Shown: positions 49,081 to 63,239, counted from the stretch's first letter. The stretch: 64,000 nt of DNA from Microbacterium enclense (GCA_038182865.1 CP116226.1:3534001-3598000), one strand, 5' to 3'. Notes: generated by a model from the letters alone, not told the origin. Program-made: numbers and translations.

Positions 49081-50007
49081 ATGCCGTATTCCGCACCGCT
49101 GTACGACCGCGCACCCTCCGCGCCACCGGTGCCCTCGGGGCTTCCCCTCGTGATCGCTCTCACCGGGTTCACCGATGCCGGAGGGGCCGTCACCCGCCTC
49201 GTCGAGTACTTCCGCAACGACCTGGAGCCACACCCGGTCGTGGCGTTCGACAACGACACCCTGCTCGACTACCGCGCCCGGCGCCCCCCGATCACATTCG
49301 TCGAAGACCACCTCACGGACTACCGTCCGCCCCGTCTCGAGCTCTCCCTCGCCCACGATTCGCTCGGTAGCCCGTTCCTCTTGCTCGCCGGATACGAGCC
49401 CGATTTCCTCTGGGAGGCGTTCGCGGAAAGCGTGCTGGAGCTGAGCGCCGGTCTCCAGGTCTCATCCGTCACGTGGGTGCACGCCATCCCGCTTCCCGTC
49501 CCGCACACGCGCCCCATCGGGACGACCGTCAGTGGAACACGCTCCGATCTGGCGGAGGCACACTCCGTGTGGCGACCGCACACCCAGGTCCCCTCGACCG
49601 TCGGCCATCTCCTCGAGTACCGCTTCGCCGAAGCGGGGGCGAAGGTCACCGGCTTCGCTCTGCTCGTCCCGCACTATCTCGGAGACACCGAGTACCCCGC
49701 CGCCGCTCTCGCCGCACTCGACAGCCTGACGGTGGCGACGGGGCTCGTGTTCTCCGGAGAGACCCTCCGCGAAGAGAACCGGGAATTCCTCACGAAGGTG
49801 ACCGAACAGGTCACGGCCAGCGAGGAGCTGACGCGCATGCTCCAGGGCCTGGAGGAGCGGTACGACGCCTACATGGCCGGCTCGACACAGGCGACACCGA
49901 TCATCCACACCGGTGATCTCCCCAGCGCCGATGAACTTGCGGCCGAACTCGAGCGTTTCCTCGCTTCGGGCCCGGGCGACGACGACCGTCGCGGGCCGCT
50001 GGGCTGA
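49081..50007 (+). CDS. PAC2 family (proteasome assembly chaperone-like) protein
   Basis: 308 residues, ATG start. PLVIALTGFTDAGGAVTRLVEYF, FLLLAGYEPDFLWEAF and VHAIPLPVPHTRPIGTTVSGT are the PAC2 signature; the C-terminal 60 residues are a helical extension typical of actinobacterial members. The exact role is unknown in bacteria lacking a canonical assembly pathway. It sits between pepA and rpoD, the usual actinobacterial neighbourhood. Confidence 0.9.
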   Translation: MPYSAPLYDRAPSAPPVPSGLPLVIALTGFTDAGGAVTRLVEYFRNDLEPHPVVAFDNDTLLDYRARRPPITFVEDHLTDYRPPRLELSLAHDSLGSPFLLLAGYEPDFLWEAFAESVLELSAGLQVSSVTWVHAIPLPVPHTRPIGTTVSGTRSDLAEAHSVWRPHTQVPSTVGHLLEYRFAEAGAKVTGFALLVPHYLGDTEYPAAALAALDSLTVATGLVFSGETLREENREFLTKVTEQVTASEELTRMLQGLEERYDAYMAGSTQATPIIHTGDLPSADELAAELERFLASGPGDDDRRGPLG

Positions 50008-50143
50008 CCGCAACGGGGCCCGCTCACCGTTCGCGACCTCGTCTTCCGGAATGCGGGGCGGCTCCCCGGCGTTACTACGCATAGATCCCCGGCGCACGTC
50101 AAGTCCCGCGGCGAGGATGTGAGACAATGAAGAACCTGACCCG

Positions 50144-50190
50144 TTGTCGTCCGGTCCAGGAGCCCCGCTCCTCGGCTCCGGACTTGACAA
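50144..50190 (+). promoter_or_regulatory. Structured 5' leader of the primary sigma factor gene
   Basis: Nested complementary arms TTGTC/GACAA, GTCC/GGAC and GGAGCC/GGCTCC fold a hairpin of about 47 nt, about 65 nt before the GTG. A plausible -10 (GACAAT, near 50124) lies upstream, so the hairpin would be in the mRNA leader. Confidence 0.4.
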
Positions 50191-50256
50191 GGGTCTTACT
50201 AGTGTCCGAGAACGACCGGCGGCCGTGCGACGTACGTTCCCGGTGAAAGGCGAAAC

Positions 50257-51560
<1,304 letters not shown>

Positions 51561-51564
<4 letters not shown>

Positions 51565-52259
51565 GCGGGGAGGCCAACGCCGGCAAGGCGCTCACTCGTA
51601 CGGTCGAGGGCACCTCGTACGCTCGCATCCCGATCCGCACCCGGGTCGTCATGCCGGGAGACGACCTCGATGCGTTCATCCTCGAGTACGCGAAGGATGC
51701 CGTGCAGCCGGGAGACCTGCTGTTCGTCACCGAGAAGATCGTTGCGATCACGCAGGGCCGCTCGTACAAGCTCGACACGATCAAGCCGCGCAAGCTCGCC
51801 CTGTTCCTGTCGAAGTACGTCACGCGGACGCCCTACGGGATCGGCCTCGGCATGCCCGAGACGATGGAGATGGCGTTGCGCGAGTGCGGAACGCCGCGCA
51901 TCCTGTTCGCCGCAGCCGTGTCGGCCGTGACCAAGGCGTTCGGACGCAAGGGCGACTTCTACCGCATCGCCGGCGATAAGGCCCGCGCGATCGACGGTCC
52001 CACCAAGGGCACGATCCCGCCGTACAACCAGGCCGTCGTGCTCGGCCCGGAGCGTCCTCGCGAGGTCGCCGCTCGACTGAAGGCTCTGCTCGGGATCGAT
52101 CTGGATGTCGCGGTGGTCGACATCAACGACCTCGGCGGCAACATCCTCGGTTCGACGATGGACAAGGCCGGCGAGAAGCGCCTGGTTGCGATCCTCAAGG
52201 ACAACCCGCTCGGCCAGGGACACGAGTCCACGCCGCTAGGTATCGTCCGCCGCAGCTGA
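51561..52259 (+). CDS. F420-0:gamma-glutamyl ligase-like protein
   Basis: 232 residues, ATG overlapping the rpoD stop (ATGA). IPIRTRVVMPGDDLDAFI, GDLLFVTEKIVAITQGR, YNQAVVLGPERPREVAARL and VDINDLGGNILGSTMD align with the CofE fold, but the family without the nitroreductase domain is of unproven substrate. Translational coupling to the primary sigma factor suggests constitutive growth-linked expression. A strong terminator follows. Confidence 0.8.
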
Positions 52260-52270
52260 CCAAAACACAC

Positions 52271-52310
52271 GCGAAGGCCCGTCTCGTTCCCGGGGCGGGC
52301 CTCCGCGTTT
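52271..52310 (+). terminator. Terminator after the rpoD operon
   Basis: GCG.AAGGCCCG ... CGGGCCTC.CGC followed by GTTT, 12 bp after the stop codon. Confidence 0.75.
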
Positions 52311-52473
52311 CCGGATGCCACGGCTCCGCGCGGCCCCTCGACAGGCTCAGGGTCCTCCCACCCCGTGATCGAGCCTCCGGAGGCCACCGAACACCTCCGC
52401 ACCCCGGTCCCAAGGCAAGCTCATGGTCATTCTGTGCAGGGGTGGCGGAGTCCGTCGAAGCCACCGGAAGACG
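52311..52473. repeat. Intergenic region with REP-like inverted segments
   Basis: No gene. It contains CCCTCGACAGGCTCAGGG, a sequence type I recognise as dispersed between genes in Microbacteriaceae, and a hairpin GGTGGC..13 nt..GCCACC near 52441-52465. Confidence 0.4.
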
Positions 52474-52507
52474 TCGAAGGCCCGCCCCGTCACGGGAGCG
52501 GGCCTTC
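52474..52507 (-). terminator. Terminator of the ATP-grasp gene
   Basis: CGAAGGCCCGC ... GCGGGCCTTCG, an 11-bp perfect stem 14 bp beyond the ATP-grasp stop codon. Confidence 0.75.
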
Positions 52508-52520
52508 GTGGCATCCAGGA

Positions 52521-53543
52521 TCAGAACCCGATGGCCGCCCGGTAGCGGGGCTTGTGACCGGTGCGGATGCCGGTGACGCTCGGCTTGTTCTCGTAGACGC
52601 CGGCGCCCCAGTTGCCCTCGACGAGCACAGGCCCGTCGGGACCGACGACGATGTCCCAGCCGACGTACTGCACCTGCGGGACGACACGCGCGACCTGATC
52701 GACGAACGCCGTGACCTCGTCCATCAGCGGCAGTTGGAAGTCAGCGATGCGCACGCCCGAGTCAGGATGCAGCTCGTGCACGTGGCCGTGCGAGTCGTAC
52801 CCCGCGCCGAGGGCGTGGCCGTTCTCATCCAGCATCGTGTAGAAGCCACCGAAGGTCATCTGGTCACTGACCGCTCCGCGGCCGAACTTCTGCGCGATCG
52901 CCAGGATGTGCGTCTTCTGCCCGTCGAAGAAGGCGGTCACCCGCGTGGTGTTCACGGTGCCGGGGCAGACGGCCGCGAGGTCGTCGTGCTGGCGGATGAC
53001 CTCTTCGACAAGGATCTCGCCACGCTCGAGCAGACCGCGGTGGAACGCACCCCAGTCGTCGACCTCGGCCGCGTGGTAGCGGTGCACGCCGGTTCCGGCC
53101 TGACCCACCGGCTCCTTCGTGACGATGGTGCCCAGACGCTCGGTGAACGCGCGCAGTTCGTCGGCGTTGTCGGCATCCACCACCATCCAGTCGCGGCGCA
53201 GGAACTCGCTGAACCGACGGTCGAAAGCCACCTTGTCCTGGAAGATCCCGCGGTAGTCGGGGTGGTCGTACTTCTGCGAGATCTGGTTCGACACCGGGTG
53301 CGTCATGTACGTCGCGCGCTCGGCGGGGCTGAGGATCGCGAAGTCGTAGTCGATGTAGTCCTGGAAGCCGACGTTCTTCACGCCCGCCTGGTAGAGCATG
53401 TCGGCGACGACGAGCGGCAGCGCCTTCCCGTGCTGCTCCGAGGCTTCCTTGGCTCGTTCGATCACCGAGCCCACATCGATGCGACGAGCACGTCCGGCGA
53501 GATAACGCAGACGGGTGACGGGGGAGAAGCCCTGGGTAGGCAT
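52521..53543 (-). CDS. ATP-grasp ligase (sugar-transfer-associated type), divergent from racemase pair
   Basis: 340 residues from ATG 53543. N-terminal helices (RLRYLAGRARRIDVGSV) precede an ATP-grasp core. The lysine and glycine loop is TIVTKEPVGQAGTGVHRY, the adenine-site strand ILVEEVIRQHDDLAAVCPG, substrate loop NTTRVTAFFDGQKTHILAIA, and the metal-ligand strand VGWDIVVGPDGPVLVEGNWG. This is the sugar-transfer-associated ATP-grasp family, seen in envelope polymer and capsule loci; the substrate is unknown. It starts 45 bp from the divergent racemase-like pair, so joint regulation and a common pathway are likely (inference). Confidence 0.85.
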   Translation of the reverse strand: MPTQGFSPVTRLRYLAGRARRIDVGSVIERAKEASEQHGKALPLVVADMLYQAGVKNVGFQDYIDYDFAILSPAERATYMTHPVSNQISQKYDHPDYRGIFQDKVAFDRRFSEFLRRDWMVVDADNADELRAFTERLGTIVTKEPVGQAGTGVHRYHAAEVDDWGAFHRGLLERGEILVEEVIRQHDDLAAVCPGTVNTTRVTAFFDGQKTHILAIAQKFGRGAVSDQMTFGGFYTMLDENGHALGAGYDSHGHVHELHPDSGVRIADFQLPLMDEVTAFVDQVARVVPQVQYVGWDIVVGPDGPVLVEGNWGAGVYENKPSVTGIRTGHKPRYRAAIGF

Positions 53544-53588
53544 GCACGCTCCGGGGTCGAGGATCACGGACCCCGTTAGTCTAGATGC

Positions 53589-54221
53589 GTGACCTCCACG
53601 CTCCCTGCCCGCGCGCCCGGCGCCGGGGGAGTCGCCCCGGTCGCCCTCGTCTCCGAGTCCGCACTGCGGCAAAACGCCCGCCTCGCTGCCGGTGGCGACG
53701 ACGTCCTCGCCGCCGACGCGTACGGTCATGGCGCCGCATGGGTGGCATCCGTCCTCGCCGACCTCGGGATGGATGCCGGGGCCCTCGACGCCGGGATGCT
53801 GTACGGCCTCCCGGGCTCGCACGCGCGCCCGGTGATGTCGCTGCGCGGCCGCGCCCTGGGCACGAAGCCGCTGCTGCGCGGCGAGGGAGTCTCGTACGGC
53901 TACACACATCGCGCGCCTCGTGACACCACCGTCGCCCTCGTCACCGGCGGCTACGCCCAGGGCGTCGTCCGCGCGCTCGGCAACGCCGCGACGGTATCGA
54001 TCGAGGGCCGCCGGCACCGCATCGTCGGACGCGTCGCGATGGATGTCAGCGTCGTCGACGTCGAAGACGCGGTGGTCCCACGCGGAACCGAGGTCGTCTT
54101 CTTCGGCGATCCGTCCAACGCTCACCCATCGCTTGAGGAGTGGACGGATGCCACGGGCTGGACCGCGGCCGAGATCGTCGCCGCCGTCGGCGTCCGCGCG
54201 GAACGGCGGATCGTCGCGTGA
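53589..54221 (+). CDS. Truncated alanine racemase-like protein A: tyrosine domain kept, PLP barrel lost
   Basis: 210 residues from GTG 53589 (TAGTCT -10 box 9 bp upstream, leaderless). The normal K-ADAYGHG motif survives as VLAADAYGHG (39-48) with Ala at the PLP lysine. About 190 residues of the TIM barrel are then missing, and the sequence resumes at GMLYGL (69-74) and RPVMSLRGRA. The whole C-terminal domain is intact: GVSYGYTH (Tyr103 = catalytic Tyr265' of Geobacillus Alr), GGYAQGVVRAL, GRVAMDVSVVDV. It cannot bind PLP alone but could supply the tyrosine in trans. Overlaps the next gene (GTGA). Confidence 0.85.
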   Translation: MTSTLPARAPGAGGVAPVALVSESALRQNARLAAGGDDVLAADAYGHGAAWVASVLADLGMDAGALDAGMLYGLPGSHARPVMSLRGRALGTKPLLRGEGVSYGYTHRAPRDTTVALVTGGYAQGVVRALGNAATVSIEGRRHRIVGRVAMDVSVVDVEDAVVPRGTEVVFFGDPSNAHPSLEEWTDATGWTAAEIVAAVGVRAERRIVA

Positions 54222-55261
54222 GCGCCGAGTACCGCATCGATCTCAACGCCTTCGCGCGGAACCTGCACCGCGTTCGCGAGGCGGTGGCGCCCGCGACGCA
54301 CATGTTCGTCGTCAAGGACGACGCCTACGCGCACGGGCTCGACGTCCTCGTCCGTCACGCGTGGGACGAAGGAGTGCGTTGGTTCGGGGCCTTCGATGTC
54401 GCGACCGGCACGGCCGTGCGGTCGATCGTCGGACCGGAGGCGCGCATCTTCGTCTGGCTCATCGGTGGCGGCGACGACCTCGCGGCGGGCGTCGCGGCCG
54501 ACCTCGATCTCGGCATCGGTGACGAGGCCTTGCTCGACGACCTCGCCGCGGTCCACGCTGATGCTCCGGCCCGGGTGCACCTCAAGATCGACACGGGCCT
54601 GCACCGCAACGGCATCCGCCCTGAGAGGTGGGACGCCGCGCTCGCCCGCACCGCGGCCCTGGTGGACGAGGGTCGCGTGAGCTTCGAGGGCATCTGGTCG
54701 CACATCTCCGAGGCATCGGATGCCGACGACGACCACGCCCGCGCCCTCTTCCTCGCCGCGCGCGACGCGGCACGCGCCACGGGTCTCGCGCCGGTCTTCT
54801 CCCACCTGGCCGCCAGCGCGGCAGGCTTCGCGCGCGGGGAGTTCCGCGAAGACCTGGTCCGGGTGGGCGCCTTCTCCTACGGGATCCGCCCCGCCGGCGG
54901 CCCCGACGAAGCGGAACTCGGCATCTCTCCCATCGCAAGCCTCGTGGCCCGCGTCATCGCGGTCGATCGCTCGGGCGTTCGCCTGGGCGTGGGGAGCCTG
55001 CACGGCCTTCCGAGCCCCCTCGCGGGACGGTTCGACATCGGGACCCCGGCGGGCGCACGTCGTGTCGAGGCCATCGGGCCGACCTCGATGACCGTCGCGC
55101 CGTGGGATACCGCGGAGGAGGGCGACGAGGTCGTGGTCTTCGGCCGGAACGCGCTGTCCAGCGCGACCGACCTCGCGGAACTCGTCGACACGATCGGCGA
55201 GGAGATCGCCCTCCGCGTGTCGCCGGTCGTCCCCCGGGTGTACTACCGCGGGACGAGCTGA
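54218..55261 (+). CDS. Alanine racemase-like protein B: PLP barrel kept, catalytic tyrosine lost
   Basis: 347 residues from GTG 54218. PLP lysine Lys33 in FVVKDDAYAHG, barrel residues VHLKIDTGLHRNGI (Arg136 equivalent), GIWSHISEA, SHLAASAAG and DLVRVGAFSYGIRP are all recognisable. The C-terminal domain is shortened: where GExVSYGRT carries the catalytic tyrosine it reads GVRLGVGSL (253-261), and the GYADGYPR segment is gone. It is co-translated with protein A, which has exactly the missing parts. Substrate may not be alanine. Confidence 0.88.
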   Translation: MSAEYRIDLNAFARNLHRVREAVAPATHMFVVKDDAYAHGLDVLVRHAWDEGVRWFGAFDVATGTAVRSIVGPEARIFVWLIGGGDDLAAGVAADLDLGIGDEALLDDLAAVHADAPARVHLKIDTGLHRNGIRPERWDAALARTAALVDEGRVSFEGIWSHISEASDADDDHARALFLAARDAARATGLAPVFSHLAASAAGFARGEFREDLVRVGAFSYGIRPAGGPDEAELGISPIASLVARVIAVDRSGVRLGVGSLHGLPSPLAGRFDIGTPAGARRVEAIGPTSMTVAPWDTAEEGDEVVVFGRNALSSATDLAELVDTIGEEIALRVSPVVPRVYYRGTS

Positions 55262-55279
55262 CGCCGACCAGGTCTCTCA

Positions 55280-55332
55280 ATGCAGAAAGGGCCCCGATCC
55301 ACTCCTGAGGAGTGGTGCGAGGCCCTTTCTGA
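55280..55332. terminator. Bidirectional terminator
   Basis: CAGAAAGGGCC ... GGCCCTTTCTG with an inner CCACTCC/GGAGTGG stem, between racemase B and the convergent zinc protein gene. Confidence 0.85.
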
Positions 55333-55342
55333 CGCGAAGATC

Positions 55343-55561
55343 TCAGTCGGCGGCCGTGAGCCGTGCCGTCTCGTCATGCCACGAGGTGGCGATGCTGCGA
55401 AGCTTCTCTTCGTACTTGCGGCCGTGGTGCGCGCAGAACAGCAGCTCGCTGCCATTGACCTCGGCGGCGATGTAGGCCTGCGCGCCGCAGGAGTCGCAGC
55501 GATCCGCCGCCGTCAGGCGGTGGTCGAGAACAGACGCGTCGGGTGCGGTCGTGGTGGTCAT
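55343..55561 (-). CDS. Small zinc-binding protein, DUF7455-like
   Basis: 72 residues from ATG 55561 (GAGGAGG upstream). LTAADRCDSCGAQAYIAAEV with LLFCAHHGRKYEEKL is the actinobacterial small-zinc-protein signature (C-x2-C ... C-x2-H). It is very common next to primary sigma or topoisomerase genes. The function is unknown; divergent from parE. Confidence 0.85.
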   Translation of the reverse strand: MTTTTAPDASVLDHRLTAADRCDSCGAQAYIAAEVNGSELLFCAHHGRKYEEKLRSIATSWHDETARLTAAD

Positions 55562-55713
55562 CTCGGGTGCCCTCCTCAAGTGGTCGTTGGGCGAGTCTCC
55601 ATATACAACCACGCGGATGTTTCCCCTATGCCGCGGCTTGATCACATTTCGCTGTGCGCGTACGGTGACCCGTCCGCTCTGTGTGTCTGGCAGGGGATGT
55701 CGGCGGCCCCGAT

Positions 55714-55719
55714 TACGCT
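55714..55719 (+). promoter_or_regulatory. -10 box of parE
   Basis: TACGCT ends 8 nt before the GTG, the same GATTACGCT context as at the RDD gene (41950s), suggesting a shared near-leaderless promoter class. Confidence 0.5.
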
Positions 55720-55727
55720 GGGAGATC

Positions 55728-57797
<2,070 letters not shown>

Positions 57798-58010
57798 CGT
57801 CGCAGCTCGCTGCCCGGAGGCGGCTGTCCGGGCCCTCCGACGCCGACCCTCACGCGGAGTCCGGGCCCGACACGCCGCACGCCACGCCCGGACTCGGCAT
57901 GTCGAACCGAAACTCCTCACGCCGGCGCCGCCCGCGCCCGCGGCGCCGGCGTCTCCGCACGACGGCACGGCCCGTCCGTGCCATGACGCGGCAGGGGTGA
58001 GCGGACGGGG
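57798..58010. other. Intergenic region between convergent parE and parC
   Basis: 213 bp, very GC-rich, with Arg-rich spurious frames. No clear terminator with T-run or small gene was seen. Confidence 0.4.
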
Positions 58011-60464
<2,454 letters not shown>

Positions 60465-60535
60465 GGATGCGGCCTCGGGTCGGGCGGGCGTCACGTCAGG
60501 ACGGGGATCGGGAGCCGTGTGGAAGACTTGCTCCG

Positions 60536-61663
60536 ATGTCTCTCAGCCTACCGGCGGACCCGCCGCGTTCCCGGAGCCTCACCGGTGTGGTGGAGCAGTC
60601 GATCGCTGCTCTCCAGGGCCGATCGGAGTGGTTCGCCCCCGCGCGCAGCGCCATCGTCTTCGTGGTCGACGGTCTGGGGGCGCACAACCTCGCCGCCCGG
60701 CGGGGTCACGCGCGATTCCTCGGTTCGACGGGAGGACGCCGCGATGTCGCGCGGACGGTCTTCCCCTCGACGACCGCCGCGGCCCTCACCAGCCTGCTCA
60801 CCGGCACCGATCCCGGCACCCACGGCATCGTGGGCTATCGCGCCCGCATCCCCGGCACGAACGTCGCGCCGAATCAGTTGCACGGGTGGGAGACCGACGG
60901 CCTCGACCCGCGCTCATGGCAGCGCAGCCGTCCCCTGCTGGAGCGGGAGAGCGCCGAGGGTCGCCCGTGCTTCGTCGTCTCTCGCCCCGAGTACACGCGC
61001 ACGGGCTTCACCGAGGCCACGCTGCGCGGAGCGGAGTTCGTCCCCTCGGCGGACCTGACCGAGCGCGCCGCGATCGCCGCCGGCCTGGCCTCACGGCATC
61101 CCGGTGCCGTGGTGTACCTCTATTCCCCCGAACTGGACACCGCCGGGCATCGCGACGGCTGGGAGTCGGACCGGTGGACCGACGCCCTGGAACGCCTCGA
61201 CACCGCCGCACGCCTGCTGGCGGACGAGGCCGATCCGACGACGGGGATCCTCGTCACCGCCGATCACGGGATGGTCGACGTACCCGCCCACCGTCATGTT
61301 CTCCTGGACCACGGAGATGCCCTGCTCGACGGCGTCACCCTCATCGGCGGCGAGCCGCGCATGCTGCACCTGTACACCGAGGCCGGCCAAGCGGATGCCG
61401 TCGCCTCGACGTGGCGAGAGCGCGAGGCTTCTCGGGCATGGGTCATGACCCGGCACGAAGCGATCGAGGCGGGCCTGTTCGGCGTCGTCGCGGACGAGGT
61501 TCGTGACCGTCTCGGCGATGTCATCGTCGCGGCGCGCGGACGATACGCCTACTACGACGATCGCGAGACCGACAAGCGGCCCCAGAGCATGGTCGGGCAG
61601 CACGGCTCACTGACCGACGAGGAGCGGACGGTCCCGCTTCTCCGCCTCGGCGCGTTCGCCTGA
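60536..61663 (+). CDS. Alkaline-phosphatase-fold nucleotide pyrophosphatase/phosphodiesterase-like protein
   Basis: 375 residues from ATG 60536. Metal ligand and nucleophile region SAIVFVVDGLGAHNLAARRGH ... VFPSTTAAALTSLLTGTDPGTHGIVGY (Thr in PSTTA); later YSPELDTAGHRDGW and LVTADHGMVDV complete the metal site. This is the PF01663 type-I phosphodiesterase family; the substrate is unknown. There is no clear signal peptide. It is divergent from parC with 71 bp between the starts. Confidence 0.88.
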   Translation: MSLSLPADPPRSRSLTGVVEQSIAALQGRSEWFAPARSAIVFVVDGLGAHNLAARRGHARFLGSTGGRRDVARTVFPSTTAAALTSLLTGTDPGTHGIVGYRARIPGTNVAPNQLHGWETDGLDPRSWQRSRPLLERESAEGRPCFVVSRPEYTRTGFTEATLRGAEFVPSADLTERAAIAAGLASRHPGAVVYLYSPELDTAGHRDGWESDRWTDALERLDTAARLLADEADPTTGILVTADHGMVDVPAHRHVLLDHGDALLDGVTLIGGEPRMLHLYTEAGQADAVASTWREREASRAWVMTRHEAIEAGLFGVVADEVRDRLGDVIVAARGRYAYYDDRETDKRPQSMVGQHGSLTDEERTVPLLRLGAFA

Positions 61664-61668
61664 GGTCC

Positions 61669-62724
61669 TCAGCTCTCGTCGGTGCGGGCACCGAAGACGA
61701 TCTCGTCCCACGAGGGCATCGAGGGACGCCCCTTGGTCCGCCGCCCGGAGTCGTTCGCCGGTGCGGTCGAGGTCGGTGACGGGGTCGGGCTCTCGGGCTC
61801 GGTCGTCGACTCTCCCGCCGGCTCCGCGTATCCGGGCTCGAGCGCGTCGAAGAGCGCGACGGGGGCACCCACCGGACGCGTCGACGTCTCGGTCGCGGCC
61901 GCCCCGGGCAGAGGCTCGCGTTGACCTCGTCGACGACGCAACGCCTCGAGCAGGTCGGCTGTCTCGGACGACGTGACGGGAGCATCGGGCGCGCGCTTGA
62001 TGGCGGCCGCCTGAACGGCCGCGGCGACCGGCCCGGTCGCTTCCACGCCCGGTTCATCTTCGATGTCGATCTTGCGAGGTCCGAACGAACCGCTGTCGAA
62101 CCGGGAATCGTCCTTGGGCAGCGGGCTGTCCAGGGCGCGAAGCCGGGGGATCAGCCCCTCGGGAAGCGATCCCTGGCGAGACAGCTGGATCGCGTCGGAG
62201 TTCTGGGGCGACAGGGTGCTACGGCGAGGATCGAAGCTCCATCGCGCGTCGTGGTCGATTCCGTTCGCGGTGAACTCCAGTTTGACCATCCAGCCGGACG
62301 ACTCTTTCCAGCTCGTCCATCGCTCGGCCGACGCGCCGGCCTCAGTGAGCTTCGCCCGCACAGCGGTGCCGAAGGTGATGGGGGAGTCGTGCTCGAGTGT
62401 GCCGCCAAGCAGCACGGGAACGGCCAAGGCTTGCGCCACGACATGCTCCCGCTCGGCCAGAACGGGGCCCTCGAATCTCTCGACGTCTTCGACGCGGGCG
62501 TTCAGAAGCGTCGCCACCTCGCGCGCGGTGAGACCGGAACGGATGTGTGCCTGGATCTCTCGCGGGCTGGGGCGGGGTCCACGATCGTCGTCCTGGCGGT
62601 CGCGACGGGCCCGGCGTGCTTGCACGCGCATCACCTCGTCGAGGGCCAGAGCGAAACGTTCGCCCGACTCGGTCGCGACGACGAGGACGTCATCCTCAGT
62701 TCCGATGACTTTGAGCTGCTCCAT
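61669..62724 (-). CDS. sepH: Septation protein SepH (DUF3071)
   Basis: 351 residues from ATG 62724, with GGAGGGG correctly spaced. MEQLKVIGTEDDVLVVATESG opens the DUF3071 domain; a helix-turn-helix-like part IRSGLTAREVATLLNARVEDVERFEGPVLAERE follows (about 55-95). The rest is a long acidic, Pro/Ser-rich disordered tail ending GRPSMPSWDEIVFG, the conserved C-terminal motif. In Streptomyces SepH stimulates FtsZ assembly at the septum. The stop lies 5 bp from that of the convergent gene. Confidence 0.93.
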   Translation of the reverse strand: MEQLKVIGTEDDVLVVATESGERFALALDEVMRVQARRARRDRQDDDRGPRPSPREIQAHIRSGLTAREVATLLNARVEDVERFEGPVLAEREHVVAQALAVPVLLGGTLEHDSPITFGTAVRAKLTEAGASAERWTSWKESSGWMVKLEFTANGIDHDARWSFDPRRSTLSPQNSDAIQLSRQGSLPEGLIPRLRALDSPLPKDDSRFDSGSFGPRKIDIEDEPGVEATGPVAAAVQAAAIKRAPDAPVTSSETADLLEALRRRRGQREPLPGAAATETSTRPVGAPVALFDALEPGYAEPAGESTTEPESPTPSPTSTAPANDSGRRTKGRPSMPSWDEIVFGARTDES

Positions 62725-62945
62725 GCGAAACACCCCTCCGATCTGCGGTCGACGCCCATGCTGTCACGGGCGTCACGTGGTTCCGGGAATATCGCGGGCG
62801 CGCCGCGAGTTTCACGCGTCGCCGGAAACGCAACCGCCCCCGAACGCATTTGCTTATCGAGGTCGGGTCATGCAAACTATGGCCGCCCGATCGGGTATCC
62901 GACGGCGCACAGCACCACAATCACCGGAAGTAGAGACCAGCACGC
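62725..62945. promoter_or_regulatory. Divergent promoter region between sepH and the DUF4193 gene
   Basis: 221 bp without a gene. Near 62850-62880, TTGCTT followed after 17-19 bp by CAAACTAT is the best plus-strand promoter candidate; the region is otherwise GC-rich. Confidence 0.4.
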
Positions 62946-63239
62946 ATGGCGACCGATTACGACGCACCGCGCAAGACCGAGGACGACAGTGAGTCGATCG
63001 AGGCCCTCAAGGAGCGCGTGCCCGACAAGACGTCGGGGTCGATCGACAACGAGGATGCCGACAACCCCTCGGGCTTCGAGCTGCCCGGGGCAGACCTGTC
63101 CGACATCGAACTCGACGTCGTCGTCCTCCCCCCACAGGAAGACGAGTTCACGTGCATGAACTGCTTCCTCGTGAAGCACCGCTCGCAGATCGACCACGAA
63201 AGCGGCAACGGCTTCATCTGCGTGGAGTGCGCAGCCTGA
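62946..63239 (+). CDS. DUF4193 family protein
   Basis: 97 residues, ATG. MATDYDAPRKTEDDSES, then GFELPGADLSDIELDVVVLPPQEDEFTCMNCFLVKHRSQID and the second pair FICVECAA are the DUF4193 signature, with a C-x2-C ... C-x2-C zinc-ribbon-like layout. Highly conserved in actinobacteria; the role is unknown. Its 3' end overlaps the convergent DUF3093 gene by 26 bp. Confidence 0.95.
   Translation: MATDYDAPRKTEDDSESIEALKERVPDKTSGSIDNEDADNPSGFELPGADLSDIELDVVVLPPQEDEFTCMNCFLVKHRSQIDHESGNGFICVECAA

Noticed and set aside
53589..54221. Racemase A as a simple decaying pseudogene
   Set aside because: The frame is open with normal codon use, the C-terminal catalytic motifs are intact, it overlaps and is coupled to gene B, and B lacks precisely the residues A keeps. 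Decay would not preserve these selectively.
57798..58000. Arg-rich ORF after parE as a small basic protein
   Set aside because: It is the +1 frame continuation of the parE shadow; it has no start with a ribosome site and no family pattern.
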